A stretch of DNA of 64,000 bases. It comes from Mesorhabditis belari (lineage: Eukaryota; Nematoda; Chromadorea; Rhabditida; Rhabditidae). The notes under the pieces are model-generated. The model did no database searches and had not been told where the DNA came from. It saw only the letters and a list, made by a program, of their open reading frames with translations. Below are positions 1 to 11,839 of this stretch, in pieces (within the stretch, counting starts at the first letter, position 1; the number at the start of each line of letters is the position of its first letter). The DNA is taken from the NCBI GenBank assembly GCA_958450365.1, contig CAUEEP010000915.1:1244501-1308500 (forward strand). The letters are read 5' to 3'. The position numbers and the translations under genes are program-made.

Positions 1-19
1 TTTGTTTTGTTTCTTTCTT

Positions 20-188
20 TCTTTCTGAAATGGGAAAAACTTGGACTCCTCATCAACTTACATATCTGGGAACTGAACCAAAACAAGTGTGCCTCATTTG
101 CATGAGAGTGGGAAGATCGAAAGTTCAGAGAAATTGGGGAAGTTGGATGTTCATTGGGCAAAGCTAAGCCCAAAAAAAGTTCTGTAAA
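20..188 (+). repeat. Left arm of a 169-bp long inverted repeat
   Basis: This arm matches the reverse complement of 4712-4880 with only scattered mismatches, about 95% by eye. The spacer is 4.5 kb. Both arms contain the octamer ATTTGCAT. No conserved reading frame is visible in either arm. The spacer holds unrelated repeats rather than a transposase, so this may be an inverted duplication rather than transposon ends. Confidence 0.85.
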
Positions 189-999
189 GGTTTTGTTTCT
201 AAAACCCGACAATGAGCTGGCATTTTTGAACCATTTATCCATTCAAAATCTAAAAAAATCCAGAAAAGATTTCAAAAACTGGAAACTAGCCAGATAAACT
301 TGTTTCCACATCAAGAACGAGAACTTCAAAGCCTCTAGCAAAAGAAAATCAACAGCAAAACAATGAAAATCGATGTACTTTGAACGAACTCTTGAATGTC
401 CTCCGAATCTCTTCAATTCATCTCTCCATCTCTTCCCAAAGTACACTCATTATTCTAATCTCTTGACCTTTAAAGTCCTTACCTTAATTCTTCAATTCCT
501 TTCTTTTCTCATTTCCTATTTATTCTTGATTTCAACTCTGTTTATCTTGTCATATGTTCAGTTTTTCTTTAAAACAAGCACCAAGATTATCACTTTTCGC
601 TGATGACCAAAAGAGTTCAAATCCATCAATCAAATTTTCGACTTGTTTTCCGCTTTTTTTGCGGTTTTCTAGGACAATTGTTAGTTTAGGAAGACAAAGA
701 GGACAATTTTCTGGTAAACGAAAGGTTTTTGATTTGTTTTTGATTTGTTTTCATTTTGGAACTTTCCTCTAAAAAGGGAAACGTTAATGTTTTTGGCGTT
801 AAAAGTTCTCTGCTTGAATGGGTTGTTTAGGTGACCAATTTGAACGTTTCTTTTTCGGGTTTTTTTTTCCGCTATTTTTTTTACCAAGAGACAAGTGGGT
901 TTCTGGAGAATGCTTGTGATATTCTCAAGGTCAACCAAATGATATTTGAGAGGTGTTCTTGCCAGAATTTTATTCTATTAAGTAGTTGAATTTTGTCAG

Positions 1000-1833
1000 A
1001 TCGTAAAGTTTTTAGATTTAGATTAGAACAAGATTTAGATAGCTTAGAACATCGGCGTTCAGAAAATATTAGTTTTATCAAAAGTTATCAACAAAAAACT
1101 TCACTAAAATATTAAAACATAACTTGAAAAAGAGTGCCCCCCGCCCGTTATTTCGAAGACCGGCCCCGGCCCGTAAGACCAAAAGGAAGTTTGACGAGTG
1201 AAAAAATGGAAGTTCCTAAACGAATGTTCTCTAAATCGAATGTTCGGATCTTACTTAATAACAGGGGGACGGCACTTTTCTGTACCAACTTGCAGCTCAT
1301 TTATAGGCATCCTGCACTTGTCAGATCGTAAAGTTTTAACAAGATTTAGATAGCTTGAACATCGGCTTTCAGAAAAATTAGTTATCAAAGTATCAACAAA
1401 AACTCCTAAAATACCACTTGAAAAAGAGTGCCCCCCGCCCGTTATTTCGTAAGATCCGAATGCTCTAATAAGTTAAAATTTTTGACGTTATGTGAAATAA
1501 AACAAGCATTCCTGAGACTATCGAAATTTTATAGATTGTCACAAAAAATATAACAGTTGGCAGTTATAAAGTTATCACAATCCTGGATAAGTTTTAAGAT
1601 AGAGTCGATATTATGACTCCATTTGTAACCATGACTGAAGTTTTTTAACCTCTCTTACTAATAGAAAAATTCTCGATAATCAATCGATCAATCTACGCAC
1701 CTTCAGTTAAACTTTGAATGAAATTACAAGCTTCTAACTGCTTTAAGACTATTTGCATAAGATAAAATTTAATAGAAAGAGATGTTAGATGAAGAAATTT
1801 ATCAAATGACCCACATTTTTATGTATTAAACTG
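1000..1833 (+). repeat. Repeat family F, two partial copies in tandem
   Basis: The block starting GATCGTAAAGTTTT occurs at about 1000 and again at about 1326. Each copy is followed by a GTGCCCCCCGCCCGTTATT stretch. The second copy runs on to 1833 and is nearly identical to 21046-21453. The first copy keeps an uninterrupted ACTAAAATATTAAAAC, which is the empty form of the C1 insertion site at 20503-21025. No coding capacity is seen. Confidence 0.8.
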
Positions 1834-3302
1834 TGAAATGTGAAATAAAACAAGAATTCCTGTATAATCTCCATTCTTTTAATCAAATAATCTCGAAGCT
1901 GATCCTTTAGTTTAGTTCTTTTAAACTAGAAGTTGAAATTTTCTGGATCAAAATTGTCTATTCAAGTATTAGCTGAAAAATACTTTAATTTTGTCTGCAT
2001 TGAATGCAACACTTGTAAAATATCTAAAGAAACATTTGCGCTTTACTTTCTCTAATACTTTTGACGCTAATTTCTGTTCTTTGTCCTTCCATCTTTCCAC
2101 ATCTCAAAAATTCTCCACCTTTTCCTTTTGAATCCTCTTCTAAAAACATCCTGATTTTCCGTTTAGGCTTTCGTTTTCTTTTTTCTTTTTCGCTTTTTCT
2201 TTGTTTTCTCAAGCTTGGTCTCGAAAAGTAATAGATGTTTTGATTGAAAGTTGAAAGAAGACTTTTCTCCCAACCTTTCCCTTTTCAAGGGTCAGTGATG
2301 TGCAGGTGCTGTTTTCCTCATCAAATCCATTCACATTTCAATCGGAAACAATAGATTTGAACTTAATCTTTTCCATTTTTTCCCTCATTTCATCATCATC
2401 ACAATTGCTTTGTCTCTCTTTTTCTGATGTAAACAATTTTTGGCGTTTCCGTCTTGCATTTTGCTGAAAATAGATACAAGAATTTGAAAAACGATAAAAA
2501 TAGAGATGAGATAATGGAGAAAATAACAAAAGGATAACAAAATATTCTTAAAAATGGAAATAACTAACTAAACGACTGACTGAGGCTTTAACCTTTTGGT
2601 GGAATACACAATTTGAAAGTAAAATTTAAGGAACATCCTCAATTTTGCTTATTCCTGAACCTTTCTCTAAACAACAAGCTTGAAATTTTAGTTCTTAAAA
2701 CAAAATGATTCTGTTGTTATTGAAATTTCTATATTACAGCTCTAAAAATGTACCTTAGACTTGAAAACCAATTCCCAGTTCCATTTCATCAGCTTCTCAG
2801 TCAGATTTCTGAGATTTCTGAGATCCAAATTCATTGGTAGTATTTGTTTCGATAAACCAATTTACTCGCCGATTTCATTAGTCAGTGAACACAGAAACAC
2901 GAGGCTTTCTTCGCCTCTTTTCCCCCTTTTTCATCTATTTCCAGCGATGTGGTAACTATTTTTAGCCTCGAAAAGCCTAATCAAAAGAATCCCTCTTATC
3001 CCTCTCTAATTACTAGTCTATTCAACAAAAGACTAACAAATTTTTACTTTTCATTTGTATCGTAAATAGTTTTTTTACGATATTGACGCGGATGGGGTCT
3101 GGGATTATTTTAACAATGTAATCTTCCAAAACCACGCGTGGTTCACAGCGGGGTGCAATATTTCAATTTTGATTATGTTTTGTACAATCAATTTGCAAGG
3201 ATTTTGATTTTTTTAGTCATAAGACATATCTTTTGCTTGACGAATTCTCCTTAGCATCTTTGATTGCTTGTTGTCTATGATCAGGATTAGTCTAGATCTA
3301 CA

Positions 3303-3540
3303 TACCGTAAATACTGTAATAGTACCCCCATCCCCATAATGACGGGGCGGAGTGTTGCGTAGTCTAGCTTTGAACGAGTTTTTCTCGACACTGGTTTATG
3401 CTAAAATGCTCGTTTAGATATCAAAAAATAGCCCTGAATTTCAGCTATTTTTTTGATACCAAAAACGTATTTTTTTGAAAGAACGGGCGCTTTGAAAAAA
3501 ATGAAATACTAAAAAACTTTTGCGACTACGCGACTGTACT
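3303..3540 (+). mobile_element. MITE family A, copy A1, 3'-truncated
   Basis: It starts with TACCGTAAATACTGTAATAG, the terminal repeat seen complete at 6069-6341, and shares the central palindrome (GCCCTGAATTTCAG). It stops after GCGACTGTAC and lacks the right terminal repeat. Confidence 0.8.
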
Positions 3541-3684
3541 TTTATATATAGTAGACTTTACAGTTCTAGTTCTAGCATCGTTTTTACAGGCAATAAAAGT
3601 CGACAACTATGTTGTGTCCATACAAAAAACTCAACTCAGGTACCTTACTTTGTTCCAAAATTAAAGCCTGAATACTGTTTATAA

Positions 3685-4025
3685 AACTTTACAGCATTAA
3701 GCTGTTCCGAAAGTCTTTTTGTTCCTTTTCGTACTTCCGTTTAAGAACCAATAAATGCACCAATTGAACTACGGTTTGTTTCACTAGAAAGGTCAATCAT
3801 TTTTCTGCAAAATAACATTAAAACGGGTCTTATGTCTGATTTTTTTGGGAGCGTGAAGTCGGATAGTCAAAAATGCGACTCGATGATCCAATTTAGACAC
3901 TTTAGCTAATGGAAACCTATCTTAGTGTCAATAGATAAAAAATAGAGCACAAGAAGTTTGGTAAATAGCGAAATTTTCAGAGAAATTCATTCGGCCAATT
4001 TCTTCGTAGAGGTTTTTATAGATTG
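3685..4025 (+). mobile_element. Mariner-type MITE family D, truncated copy D2
   Basis: It begins near GAAAGTCTTTTTGTTCC and can be followed for over 300 bp against the reverse complement of the complete copy at 50702-51219. Shared blocks include AATAACATTAAAACGGGT and GTGTCAATAGATAAAA. The far terminal repeat is missing. Confidence 0.75.
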
Positions 4026-4711
4026 GGTACTATTATTTATATATCTATCTATTACTATACCTACGACTGGGTACTATTATTTACAGTACCCATTTTTTGT
4101 TGACTTGTTTATACGAATGGTGAAAAAGATTTTTAGGTTTTATATCTAAATAGGATTTTTTACGTAGATATAAAACGTTTGATACTTTGAGTGGTGTTGC
4201 AATCCTTGAGATATTCAAAAAAGCTTCAACTCAATGCAGTAGCTTGAAAACTTGATTTTTATCAAATTCCTTTTAATCAATAACCTCTAGCGCTGAACTT
4301 TAATAATTTCAAATGAGATTTCAAGATTAGAGCACTTTTGAATGGAGTTGTTCGGTGCCAGCTCACCGCTTCGATCTAATTGCTTGCGTTGAGTTTGTTT
4401 AGCTCAATTTTACCCCACTCATCATCTTTCAATTTTAAAAAATAGACGAGGGCGTTCGTTTTTCTTTTTCTTCTACGTTTTTGACCGCAATTTAAATTGA
4501 TGAGTCAATGGTTTATCGGATTTATGAGAGCAAAGATTGAGATTGGTCAAGGAAGTCTAGGATGAGGCTCTGTTTACTTTTATTTTGAAGTTTTCTCAGT
4601 TTTCTCGAGCCTTTACCCTAAACCCTATAATTTTAAGCTTTAGCTTTTCTTGAAATTTATAGCTAAAAAAGTACTTGTTCTGATTGAAGTTTGAAAATTT
4701 TTGATTTAACT

Positions 4712-4880
4712 TTTACAGAACTTTTTTTGCGCCTGGCTTTGCCCAATGAACATTCAACTTCTCCAGTTTCTCTGAACTTTCGATCTTCCCACTCTCATGC
4801 AAATGAGGCACACTTGTTTTGGTTCAGTTCCCAGATATGCAAGTTGATGAGGAGTCCAAGTTTTTCCCATTTCAGAAAGA
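4712..4880 (-). repeat. Right arm of the 169-bp long inverted repeat
   Basis: Reverse-complement partner of 20-188. Similarity stops sharply on the outer side beyond the TCTTTCTGAAAT end and fades on the inner side after TTCTGTAAA. Function is unknown. Confidence 0.85.
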
Positions 4881-4886
4881 CTACAA

Positions 4887-6068
4887 ATCATCATCGTACC
4901 CGTTTCCCCTTTCGATTCCCAAAATTCGCCCGTTCATCCTCGATTTTCCTTGAAGGACTCTAATCTCGAACATGCAAATTGACTTGAGAGAACACAGAAC
5001 AGAAGAGTACACATCCAATTTTCGGAAAAAGCATTTTTCTATCTCTCAATCTTGCGAAAACCTTCAATTTCGTCACCCTGGATTTGCATTTTTTTCTTGA
5101 AATAGGAAATTGTTTGCCTTTTTTTGATAAGTGACAAAAAAACCTTAGAATAGTTATATAGAATTTACATTGAAGGTCAGGGATTGAAGCTATATCTTAT
5201 ATTCCTTGAACTAGTTCATCTTTACTCAATTTCTTTCACCTTCACCTTTATTTCAAATCTCTTAAAATGCTAAATCTTTGACGTTTGATCGCTTTCTGAG
5301 AAAATCCGCCCGTTAAATCCTTTTTCATTTTTTTTCAATAGCTTTAATTTGGCGTTTTTGAAACGTTTCCCTACTAATCCTTCTATTATTCTCAATAAAT
5401 TACAACCACAAATTCAATCTCAACAAGAAAATTTGAATTGGTTCAATCAAAGGCTTTTATGCAATGTGTGAGTGTCTAAATTTCCTTATCCCATTCTTTG
5501 TTTATCAAAACCATAATGAATTTTCTCAAATCTTTTTGAAAATGACAAATCGAATTCAAAAAAATCACTAAAATCTTCACCTTTGATCAAAAAAAGTTTT
5601 TACTCGTTCTCCCCAAATACCCATTGAAACTTTCCTCGAACTAACATGTGATTTTCGTTTTCAAAAAAAGTTTTTCTTTTTTTTTCTTTGGCGTCTCGTA
5701 AAAATCTGATTAAAGCAGTAATTTTCTTTCGAAATAAACATTAAAATAAGAAGGAATGGAAACATTTTCTTTATGTTCTCAATGAGGGAATCCCTGGGGA
5801 AGAGGGAAAGGATTGAGGAGAGAGATCGACAAGACCCTTCCCCTCTATTCACTCAATCCCTTCCTCATTATCTTGTTCTTCAATAAATTAGATAGTTTTC
5901 TTTGAGTAATCAATTTGGGTCTTCTTTTTCCTGAACAAGTTGGGTTTTGACCGGAGCTTGTTAGCCAGCCATTCGCTAAAAGAAGTTGATCTCATGTTCG
6001 ATGAAACTTCAGTGTAGGACTTGTCTCAACTCTAGTAATCAGTTTTTTTGAGGCTATTGATTTTAATT
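4887..6068. other. Gene-free stretch, no feature seen
   Basis: AT-rich sequence with homopolymer runs. Open frames here are short and do not chain by splice phase. I see no RNA gene or repeat that recurs elsewhere in the window. Confidence 0.6.
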
Positions 6069-6341
6069 TACCGTAAATACTGTAATAGTACCCCACCCCC
6101 ATAATGACGGTGCGGAGCGTGGCGTAGTCTAGCTTTGAACGAGTTTTTCTCGACACTGGTTTATGCTAAAATGCTCGTTTAGATATCAAAAAATAGCCCT
6201 GAATTTCAGGGCTATTTTTTTGATACCAAAAACGTATTTTTTGGAAGCACGGGTGCTTTGAAAAACAATGAAATACTAAAAAACTTTTGCGACTACGCGA
6301 CTGTACGAAGGGGGTGGGGTACTATTACAGTATTTACGGTA
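6069..6341. mobile_element. MITE family A, complete palindromic copy A2
   Basis: Terminal inverted repeats TACCGTAAATACTGTAATAG and its complement bound a 273-bp, largely palindromic unit. The centre is GCCCTGAATTTCAGGGC. TA at both ends fits the TA target preference of Tc1/mariner-like MITEs, but no empty site was found for this family. Confidence 0.9.
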
Positions 6342-7080
6342 TGTCTCTGTACCAGTTCAACATGTTTTAAGATTAATAAAACGAAACTAGTGTCCTAAAA
6401 TTATACTCCTACTCCTCTTGACAAGAATTAGGCAAGAACTACATTTGAGTTTGGATGTTGTTGATCGGAAATTTAAAACCCTTATCGTCACGTTTCGGGG
6501 GTTGAAACCACAAAATTCTCTATTGAATCTATTTTTGGTTTTATAGGATCAGTTATTATTAGAAATTCTTCACAAAGCACTCATCATTCAGTTCAGCATT
6601 TCCAGAAATCTTTTCCAACTCTCCCCTTTTCAAAGATTGAAAATCTTCTTGTTTACCCGGGAAATCTCATTTTCTCATAGTTAAAAAAAGGCGATGAAAT
6701 TTGAATTTGAAACCCTTATTGCACAAAATCTCATTCCGGAATTGGTCTTGACGCAGAATTGTCTATTGGTCTAAAATTTGAACTAAAAGAAAGTAATGGG
6801 ATTCAGTTGTAAGGTTAGTTAAATTGTTTTATCTATTTTTATCGTTTCATTTCATTCTTGAAATCTCTAGAGATTGGTTGACATTTAGCCTTGATTAAAG
6901 GTTCTAAATTAGTTCAATAAATGTCTAAACCATTAGTTAACAAGTGTTAACAAGTGACTAATAAAGAATAGCTGTTGATTTATGTTTTCAATTGGATAAT
7001 TAACTACTGGATTGGTCAATAATTTAAAGTTTTAGATCGATCACTGTGCTAAAGCAAACGATCGTGTATCTCGTGTTCGG

Positions 7081-10000
7081 ATGCTTCCGATAAAACGAGA
7101 AGCGAGCAGGGAAAGTCTCCGATCTGAGGGACGAACACATCTACTTCTGCACAATGTTGGGAAAACTATACAAAGGTAATGAATGATCACAAGCTTTTTG
7201 ATCAAATCGATCTACTAACAGAAAGGAATCAGTCATTACGTACTGTTCCTTTTATGAAAAGCCGCCGATTGGTTGGGAAAAACACCGCTTTTCGTGGTAC
7301 TGCACTCAGTTTTACAAAAATTCCTTTAAGTTTTGTGCTTTTAAAGAATAGAGTCTTGTAAAAACAAAGAAGTTTTAGGACAAGTTCCCAGTTGAGAAGA
7401 ACTCGACTCTTCCATTTGTTCTATGCATTCGCTCTTCCTTTCTATACAATTCTTGGAGCTGTTGTTTTCCAGGTACAAATTAATCTCTTTTTTATCTAAC
7501 CAAAGTTTCTAGGCTCTTGATGGAGAACATGATGATCGACTATTGAAAGAATATCAAGGAAGATGTCAAGTGAGTGATGATTCTATTGAAAAATTAAGAG
7601 ATATCTTTCAGGAAGAGCGAGTTGAGAAATTAGCGGATGTGGAAAGGATATGTGAGCAAGGAGGGAATTGTTTTGGTGAAATGAGGAGACTTCTCGGTGA
7701 AGTGGAGAAATGCTATAGAGAGTGAGTAATTGGAAAAATCAACTACCTTAAATACTGTAATAGTATCCCACCCCCCTCGTACAGTCGCGTAGTCGCAAAA
7801 GTTTTTTAGTATTTCATTTTTTTCAAAGCGCCCATACTTTCAAAAAATGTGTCTTTGGTATCAAAAAATAGCCCTGAATTTCAGCTATTTTTTTGATACC
7901 TAAGCGCGCATTGTAGCAGAAACAAGTGTCGAGAAAAACTCGTTCAAAGCTAGACTACGCAACACTTCGCACCGTCATTATGGGGGTGGGGTACTATTAC
8001 AGTATTTACGGTAATTGTATTGGATAATATACATTTAATCAAATTGAGTTTAAAATAAACATCCTGTCTGGTACAATAGAGTAATTTTTGTCATATTTAT
8101 TTCAGCCATATATTATTTCTTGCACTTTAGTTGGCATACTCACAACCGGACGATGACTCATTCGATGAGTGATTTCACGAATGCTCTTGTTTACGCCTTC
8201 AGTGTCTACACGACAATTGGTTATGGGAATATGGCGGCTGATACGACGAAATGTCGATTAGCAACCATTATTTATGGAGCATTGGGGATTCCACTCTTTT
8301 TTGCTTTTGTCAAGGTACAGATTACTTGTTTTATTGATACTAAACGTGAAATTGAATTACAAAGCTATTGATCGTCCAGATAAAGATCTGAAAAAAATTT
8401 TCAGGAAGAGGGTAACCTGTGCAGAACGATTTTCATCTCAATCTACAACCGGGTCCGAAAAGCCAGAAAGAGATGCAGATGCCCGTACTCTGATGTTGAT
8501 AAATGTAAACTTTACTTCTCTAGTTAACTCCCTTTGGAGTAAGAGAGATCGTATAATGTTGTCGTATAATAGTTAGCACAGTTGTTCGGTAAGCGAAAGG
8601 CGGGTTCGAGTCCTGGCGGTGCACGACCTTTGATCTGCCCTAGTTCCAACTGGAGACCGCGGAAGGATAGGCTCTGCAATGCGGCTAAGGTCTACCTAGT
8701 CTACCTAGGTCTACCTAGTCTACCTAGGTCTACCTAGTTTCGAGCGCACCCCAGACGTTATAAATCGAGACGTGTGGAACCGTCTCGTCCAGAGAGGAGG
8801 GAAATTAACTCCCTCTGGAGTAAAGAAGGACGAGTGGGCTCTGGTGTAATGGTTAGCGCAATTACCCAGGAAGCGAAAGGTCACAGGTTCGAGCCTCAGC
8901 GGCGCGCAACTTTTACTCTGTCCTAGTCTTATTTTATGTGGATCTATTTTAGTATCAACTCCATCAACCACCTCCAAAGCTCCATCTCCAATCCCCACCT
9001 ATCAAAATGGACACACGAGGAATTGTCTGACAATACCAATGTCTCCAAATCCATCTTGCACATCACAATTATCGCCAACTCCATTATCGCCTACTCCAAC
9101 AACGCCAAATAGTGATGTGAGTGAAATAAAAGATTAAGCTTATGATCTTGAAAGTCTTAAAAATACAAATTTTAGTATCAAAACGATCTCCCCATCTCGC
9201 TATTAGAGCATGGAGTCAAACTGGATCGACTCCAACGCAAATCGAGCAGTGGTTCATTATTTGGTAAATAAGAAAACTCCAACTCTATAAAATTTCCTGA
9301 TTTAGGCTCAAAAGCTTTACTGGACGAACAAAGAAGAGTGTTCTTAGCTGGTTGCATTGTCTTCATTCTCTACATTCTCACCGCTTCCGCTGTCTTCTCG
9401 ATTACAACGGAATTCGATTATTTCACTTCCGTCTATTTTCTCTTTAACAGTGTTGCTTTAATAGGTGAGTAAAAGTAGTAGAAAGGATGAAATTGAACTT
9501 GAAAAGCTTTCAAACTTGACAAGTATCAAAGAAAATTTCAGGATTTGGTGATGTATTCCCAAAAAATCCAACAACAATCCTTGTCTATGCCGTTTTTATG
9601 ATTCTTGGAGTTGTTCTCTTCTCCATGTGCTATTTCATTCTTCAAGAAGAGATACGAGAAAAGGTTACTTTTTACTTATACTTATACTTGTAGTACTTAT
9701 CTATGACTCTTACTACCTTCGATCTATGACTTATCTATGACTCTATATACTTATCTATGACTCTCACTACCTTCGATCTATGACTTATCTATGACTCTAT
9801 ATACTTATCTATGACTCTCATTACCTTCGATTTAGAAGAAAACTAAGCAACAGCCTAGTTTTGACAAATAACTCAAAGCACAAAGACAAATGACAAATAA
9901 CTTTTTCTAGAACCAAGAACGAAGAGCCAATCTATTTTTCTCTAAACTATTTCTCTCAAAAAGTTTACTCAATCATTTTCAGGCAGTCGAGGCTTCTCGC

Positions 10001-10198
10001 AAAGCAAGAATGTCTATCTCAAAGTATTCGCATTCATTAGTGGCTCATGCGAAAAGTCCTTGGTCTCGTCGAAATTCTCCACTTTATGACAGTGATGCTC
10101 CTGACAGTGCATTTGATCGATTAAAGAAAAGAAGACAATCAGCTCCAGCTGTTGCTGTAACATCAGCTAATGGAAAGACAAAGTTCAGAGAAATCTAA
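7081..10198 (+). CDS. Two-pore-domain (K2P/TWK) potassium channel
   Basis: The product is predicted to be a plasma-membrane background potassium channel working as a dimer, each chain giving two pore loops. Ten exons read in phase: 7081-7175, 7379-7472, 7513-7721, 8131-8314, 8405-8504, 8953-9116, 9176-9263, 9306-9464, 9542-9663, 9983-10198, giving 476 residues. TM1 is in exon 2 (LFYAFALPFYTILGAVVF). Pore 1 in exon 4 has TTIGYGN. TM2 follows (IIYGALGIPLFFAFV). A Pro/Ser/Thr-rich cytoplasmic loop leads to TM3 in exon 8. Pore 2 reads LIGFGD across the exon 8/9 junction, then TM4. The usual Thr of the second filter is Leu. Exon 3 contains a 42-bp in-frame stretch from CAA|GTGAGT to TTTCAG that could be an optional intron. 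Two introns host transposons (7722-8130 and 8505-8952). The first in-frame ATG with good exon structure was taken as start. Confidence 0.92.
7744..8013. mobile_element. MITE family A, complete copy A3 in a K2P intron
   Basis: A 270-bp palindromic element lies between exons 3 and 4 of the channel gene. Its ends are TACCTTAAATACTGTAATAG and the complement of the family terminus. It lies in the opposite internal orientation to A2. It does not touch the splice sites. Confidence 0.9.
8519..8640 (+). repeat. SINE-1 copy (tRNA-derived), degraded
   Basis: It shares the 5' leader TTAACTCCC.TTGGAGTAA, a tRNA-like A-box relic (AATAGTTAGCACAGTTG), the B-box GGGTTCGAGTCC and the tail GCCCTAGTTCCAAC with copies at 8801 and 50496. 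It lies in the K2P intron 8505-8952. Confidence 0.75.
8694..8741. repeat. CTACCTAGGT short tandem repeat
   Basis: Four to five degenerate copies of a 10-13 bp unit built on CTACCTAG(GT), between the two SINE-1 copies in the K2P intron. Confidence 0.85.
8801..8942 (+). repeat. SINE-1 copy (tRNA-derived)
   Basis: Leader, then a tRNA-like unit with A-box TGGTGTAATGGTTAGCGC and B-box AGGTTCGAGCCTC, then a tail related to GTCCTAGTC. The acceptor ends do not pair well, so it is not a working tRNA gene. It sits a few bases upstream of the acceptor of K2P exon 6. Confidence 0.8.
9690..9835. repeat. Minisatellite in the last K2P intron
   Basis: A unit of about 62 bp built from ACTTATCTATGACTC and ACCTTCGATCTATG modules is repeated just over twice, with shorter internal repeats. 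It lies in the intron 9664-9982. Confidence 0.85.
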
Positions 10199-10844
10199 GA
10201 TTTTTTTGTTTTCTTTTATAATATTTTGAGCTTGCCACTTTATTTCAATGATCTCATTATTTTTTTTGTACATAGAACTCCGCCTAATTAATAGAAAAGA
10301 TCAAGCTTTGCTTTGTTACACAAAATTTCCGATCATTTCTTTTCTGATTTCTTTCAAGTTGCCTTCAATTCGTATTTTGCACTCAAACCGGTTTACCCGC
10401 TGAAAATTGTAGCATTTTTATTCTACTAGACGAGTATTCTTGTGCTAATAATATTTCTAATCAGTTGATTACAATAAGCGGGATATGTTTGCCAAAATAA
10501 ATAAATTTATTTGCAAAGCTAATGTCGAGCAAAGAAAACAGAAGAGATCTTGTTTCTCCAGGGATGGGAAGGAACTTTTTTTGTCATTGAAGCTTTCTCC
10601 CAACTTTTCGTTATCATTTCCATATGTTCTTTAGGAGAGATTTGATGATGATTGATTGAAGAGAGATTTGAGGGTTCTTTTATGAAAGGAATCATTGATC
10701 GAAGCTCTTTACAAAATATCAAATACAGAGTAGGCATAAAAACGATGAAAATTGGCTGAGCAACGAGGGAGGCGATTTCCTGAAATCCGTTTTTATTGAT
10801 ATACCAGAAGAAAAAAATTTTGGGGCAAAAAGCAAAAGAATTGG

Positions 10845-10921
10845 CGGCAAGAGGAGGCGAACCCACAATCTATCTTTTCCGTTCGTTTGAAAGACGCGCG
10901 CGTTAACTACTCGGCCATGTA
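10845..10921 (-). repeat. tRNA-like sequence (Leu/Ser-like D arm)
   Basis: On the minus strand CATGGCCGAGTAGTTAACGC matches the A-box of class II tRNAs, and GGGTTCGCCTCCT resembles a B-box. The anticodon and acceptor stems do not pair convincingly, so it is called a tRNA relic. It overlaps head to head with the plus-strand tRNA-like head at 10915. Confidence 0.45.
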
Positions 10922-11196
10922 GATGGCGCAGTGCGAGCGCACTTGTCTCTAGCCCACAACACCCGGGTTCGACTCCCGTCCGCGTCGGCACTTTTGATTT
11001 TTTAGAAATTTAAAAACATGTTGCACAACTAAATGAAATTCTAAGCTAAATTAACCATAAATTATTGGAAAGGGCTCACTAGGCGCGGAGGAGTAGTGCG
11101 TACAGACAGAGAGACGGACAGACAGACAGGCGGACAGGCGGACAGGCGGACAGGCGGACAGGCGGACAGACGTCCCTTTATATATATAGTAGATAT
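10915..11196 (+). repeat. SINE-2 copy: tRNA-like head plus (GGACAGGC)n tail
   Basis: The head has an A-box-like TAGATGGCGCAGTGCGAGC and the B-box GGGTTCGACTCCC. A shared body (GCACAACTAAATGAAATTC) leads to a GGACAGGC/GGACAGAC microsatellite at about 11104-11170 and the terminus GACGTCCC..TATATAGTA. A second copy in inverse orientation lies at 19498-19716 with the same order of parts. Confidence 0.7.
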
Positions 11197-11228
11197 TCTT
11201 TCATTTGATTTTTGATCTTTGTAATTTC

Positions 11229-11753
11229 TATTGGGTTGGGGAGAATGAGTCGGCGCCGAAAATGAAAAAAATGTCTAAAACTTCTATTCGACTTCGTCAA
11301 ATAATATGCGTTTGATATCAGTAGAATGGTTAACTAATTCTCTACAAAATGACATTTAAAAGAAAATTCAAACAGCGCCTCCGCTCAAGAAAAAGCCATT
11401 TTTTCACAAAAACTACAAACTGTCATCTAGAAAAAACCATTGGTGGGATCTTCCTGCAAATTTGGCAACTTAAGTAATTGAATGTGCTCTATCTTTTTTT
11501 ATATAAACACCAAAGAAGGTTTATGTGAAAGAAACTGTTCAAATGATGAGTCGGACTCTTTGCCATTTTAACCAGCTGCGTTTGGAAGTTCATAAACTCC
11601 ACGAAAGAAAAGCTTTGTGGAATCTCTCAAAAGTGATTTTGTAGAGAAATAGTGGATCCTTTTGATGAAACCAAACGTATGTTTAAAGAAGGCTTTATGT
11701 GTGCAAAAAGTCCCTTTAAAGTTTGGCGCCGACTCATTCTCCCCAACCCAATA
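11229..11753. mobile_element. MITE family B, copy B1 (525 bp)
   Basis: The terminal inverted repeat is TATTGGGTTGGGGAGAATGA, continuing to the palindromic GTCGGCGCCGAAA block. TA lies at both ends. It has no transposase frame. It lies about 90 bp downstream of the GPCR stop codon and may have replaced the original 3' end of that gene. Confidence 0.9.
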
Positions 11754-11839
11754 GAAGTCAATTTTCCAACTAATACGAAGAAAGGGAATTGCAAAGCGGA
11801 ATTCCAACTGAAAAACTATGAATTCTGAAAGAGGAACAA

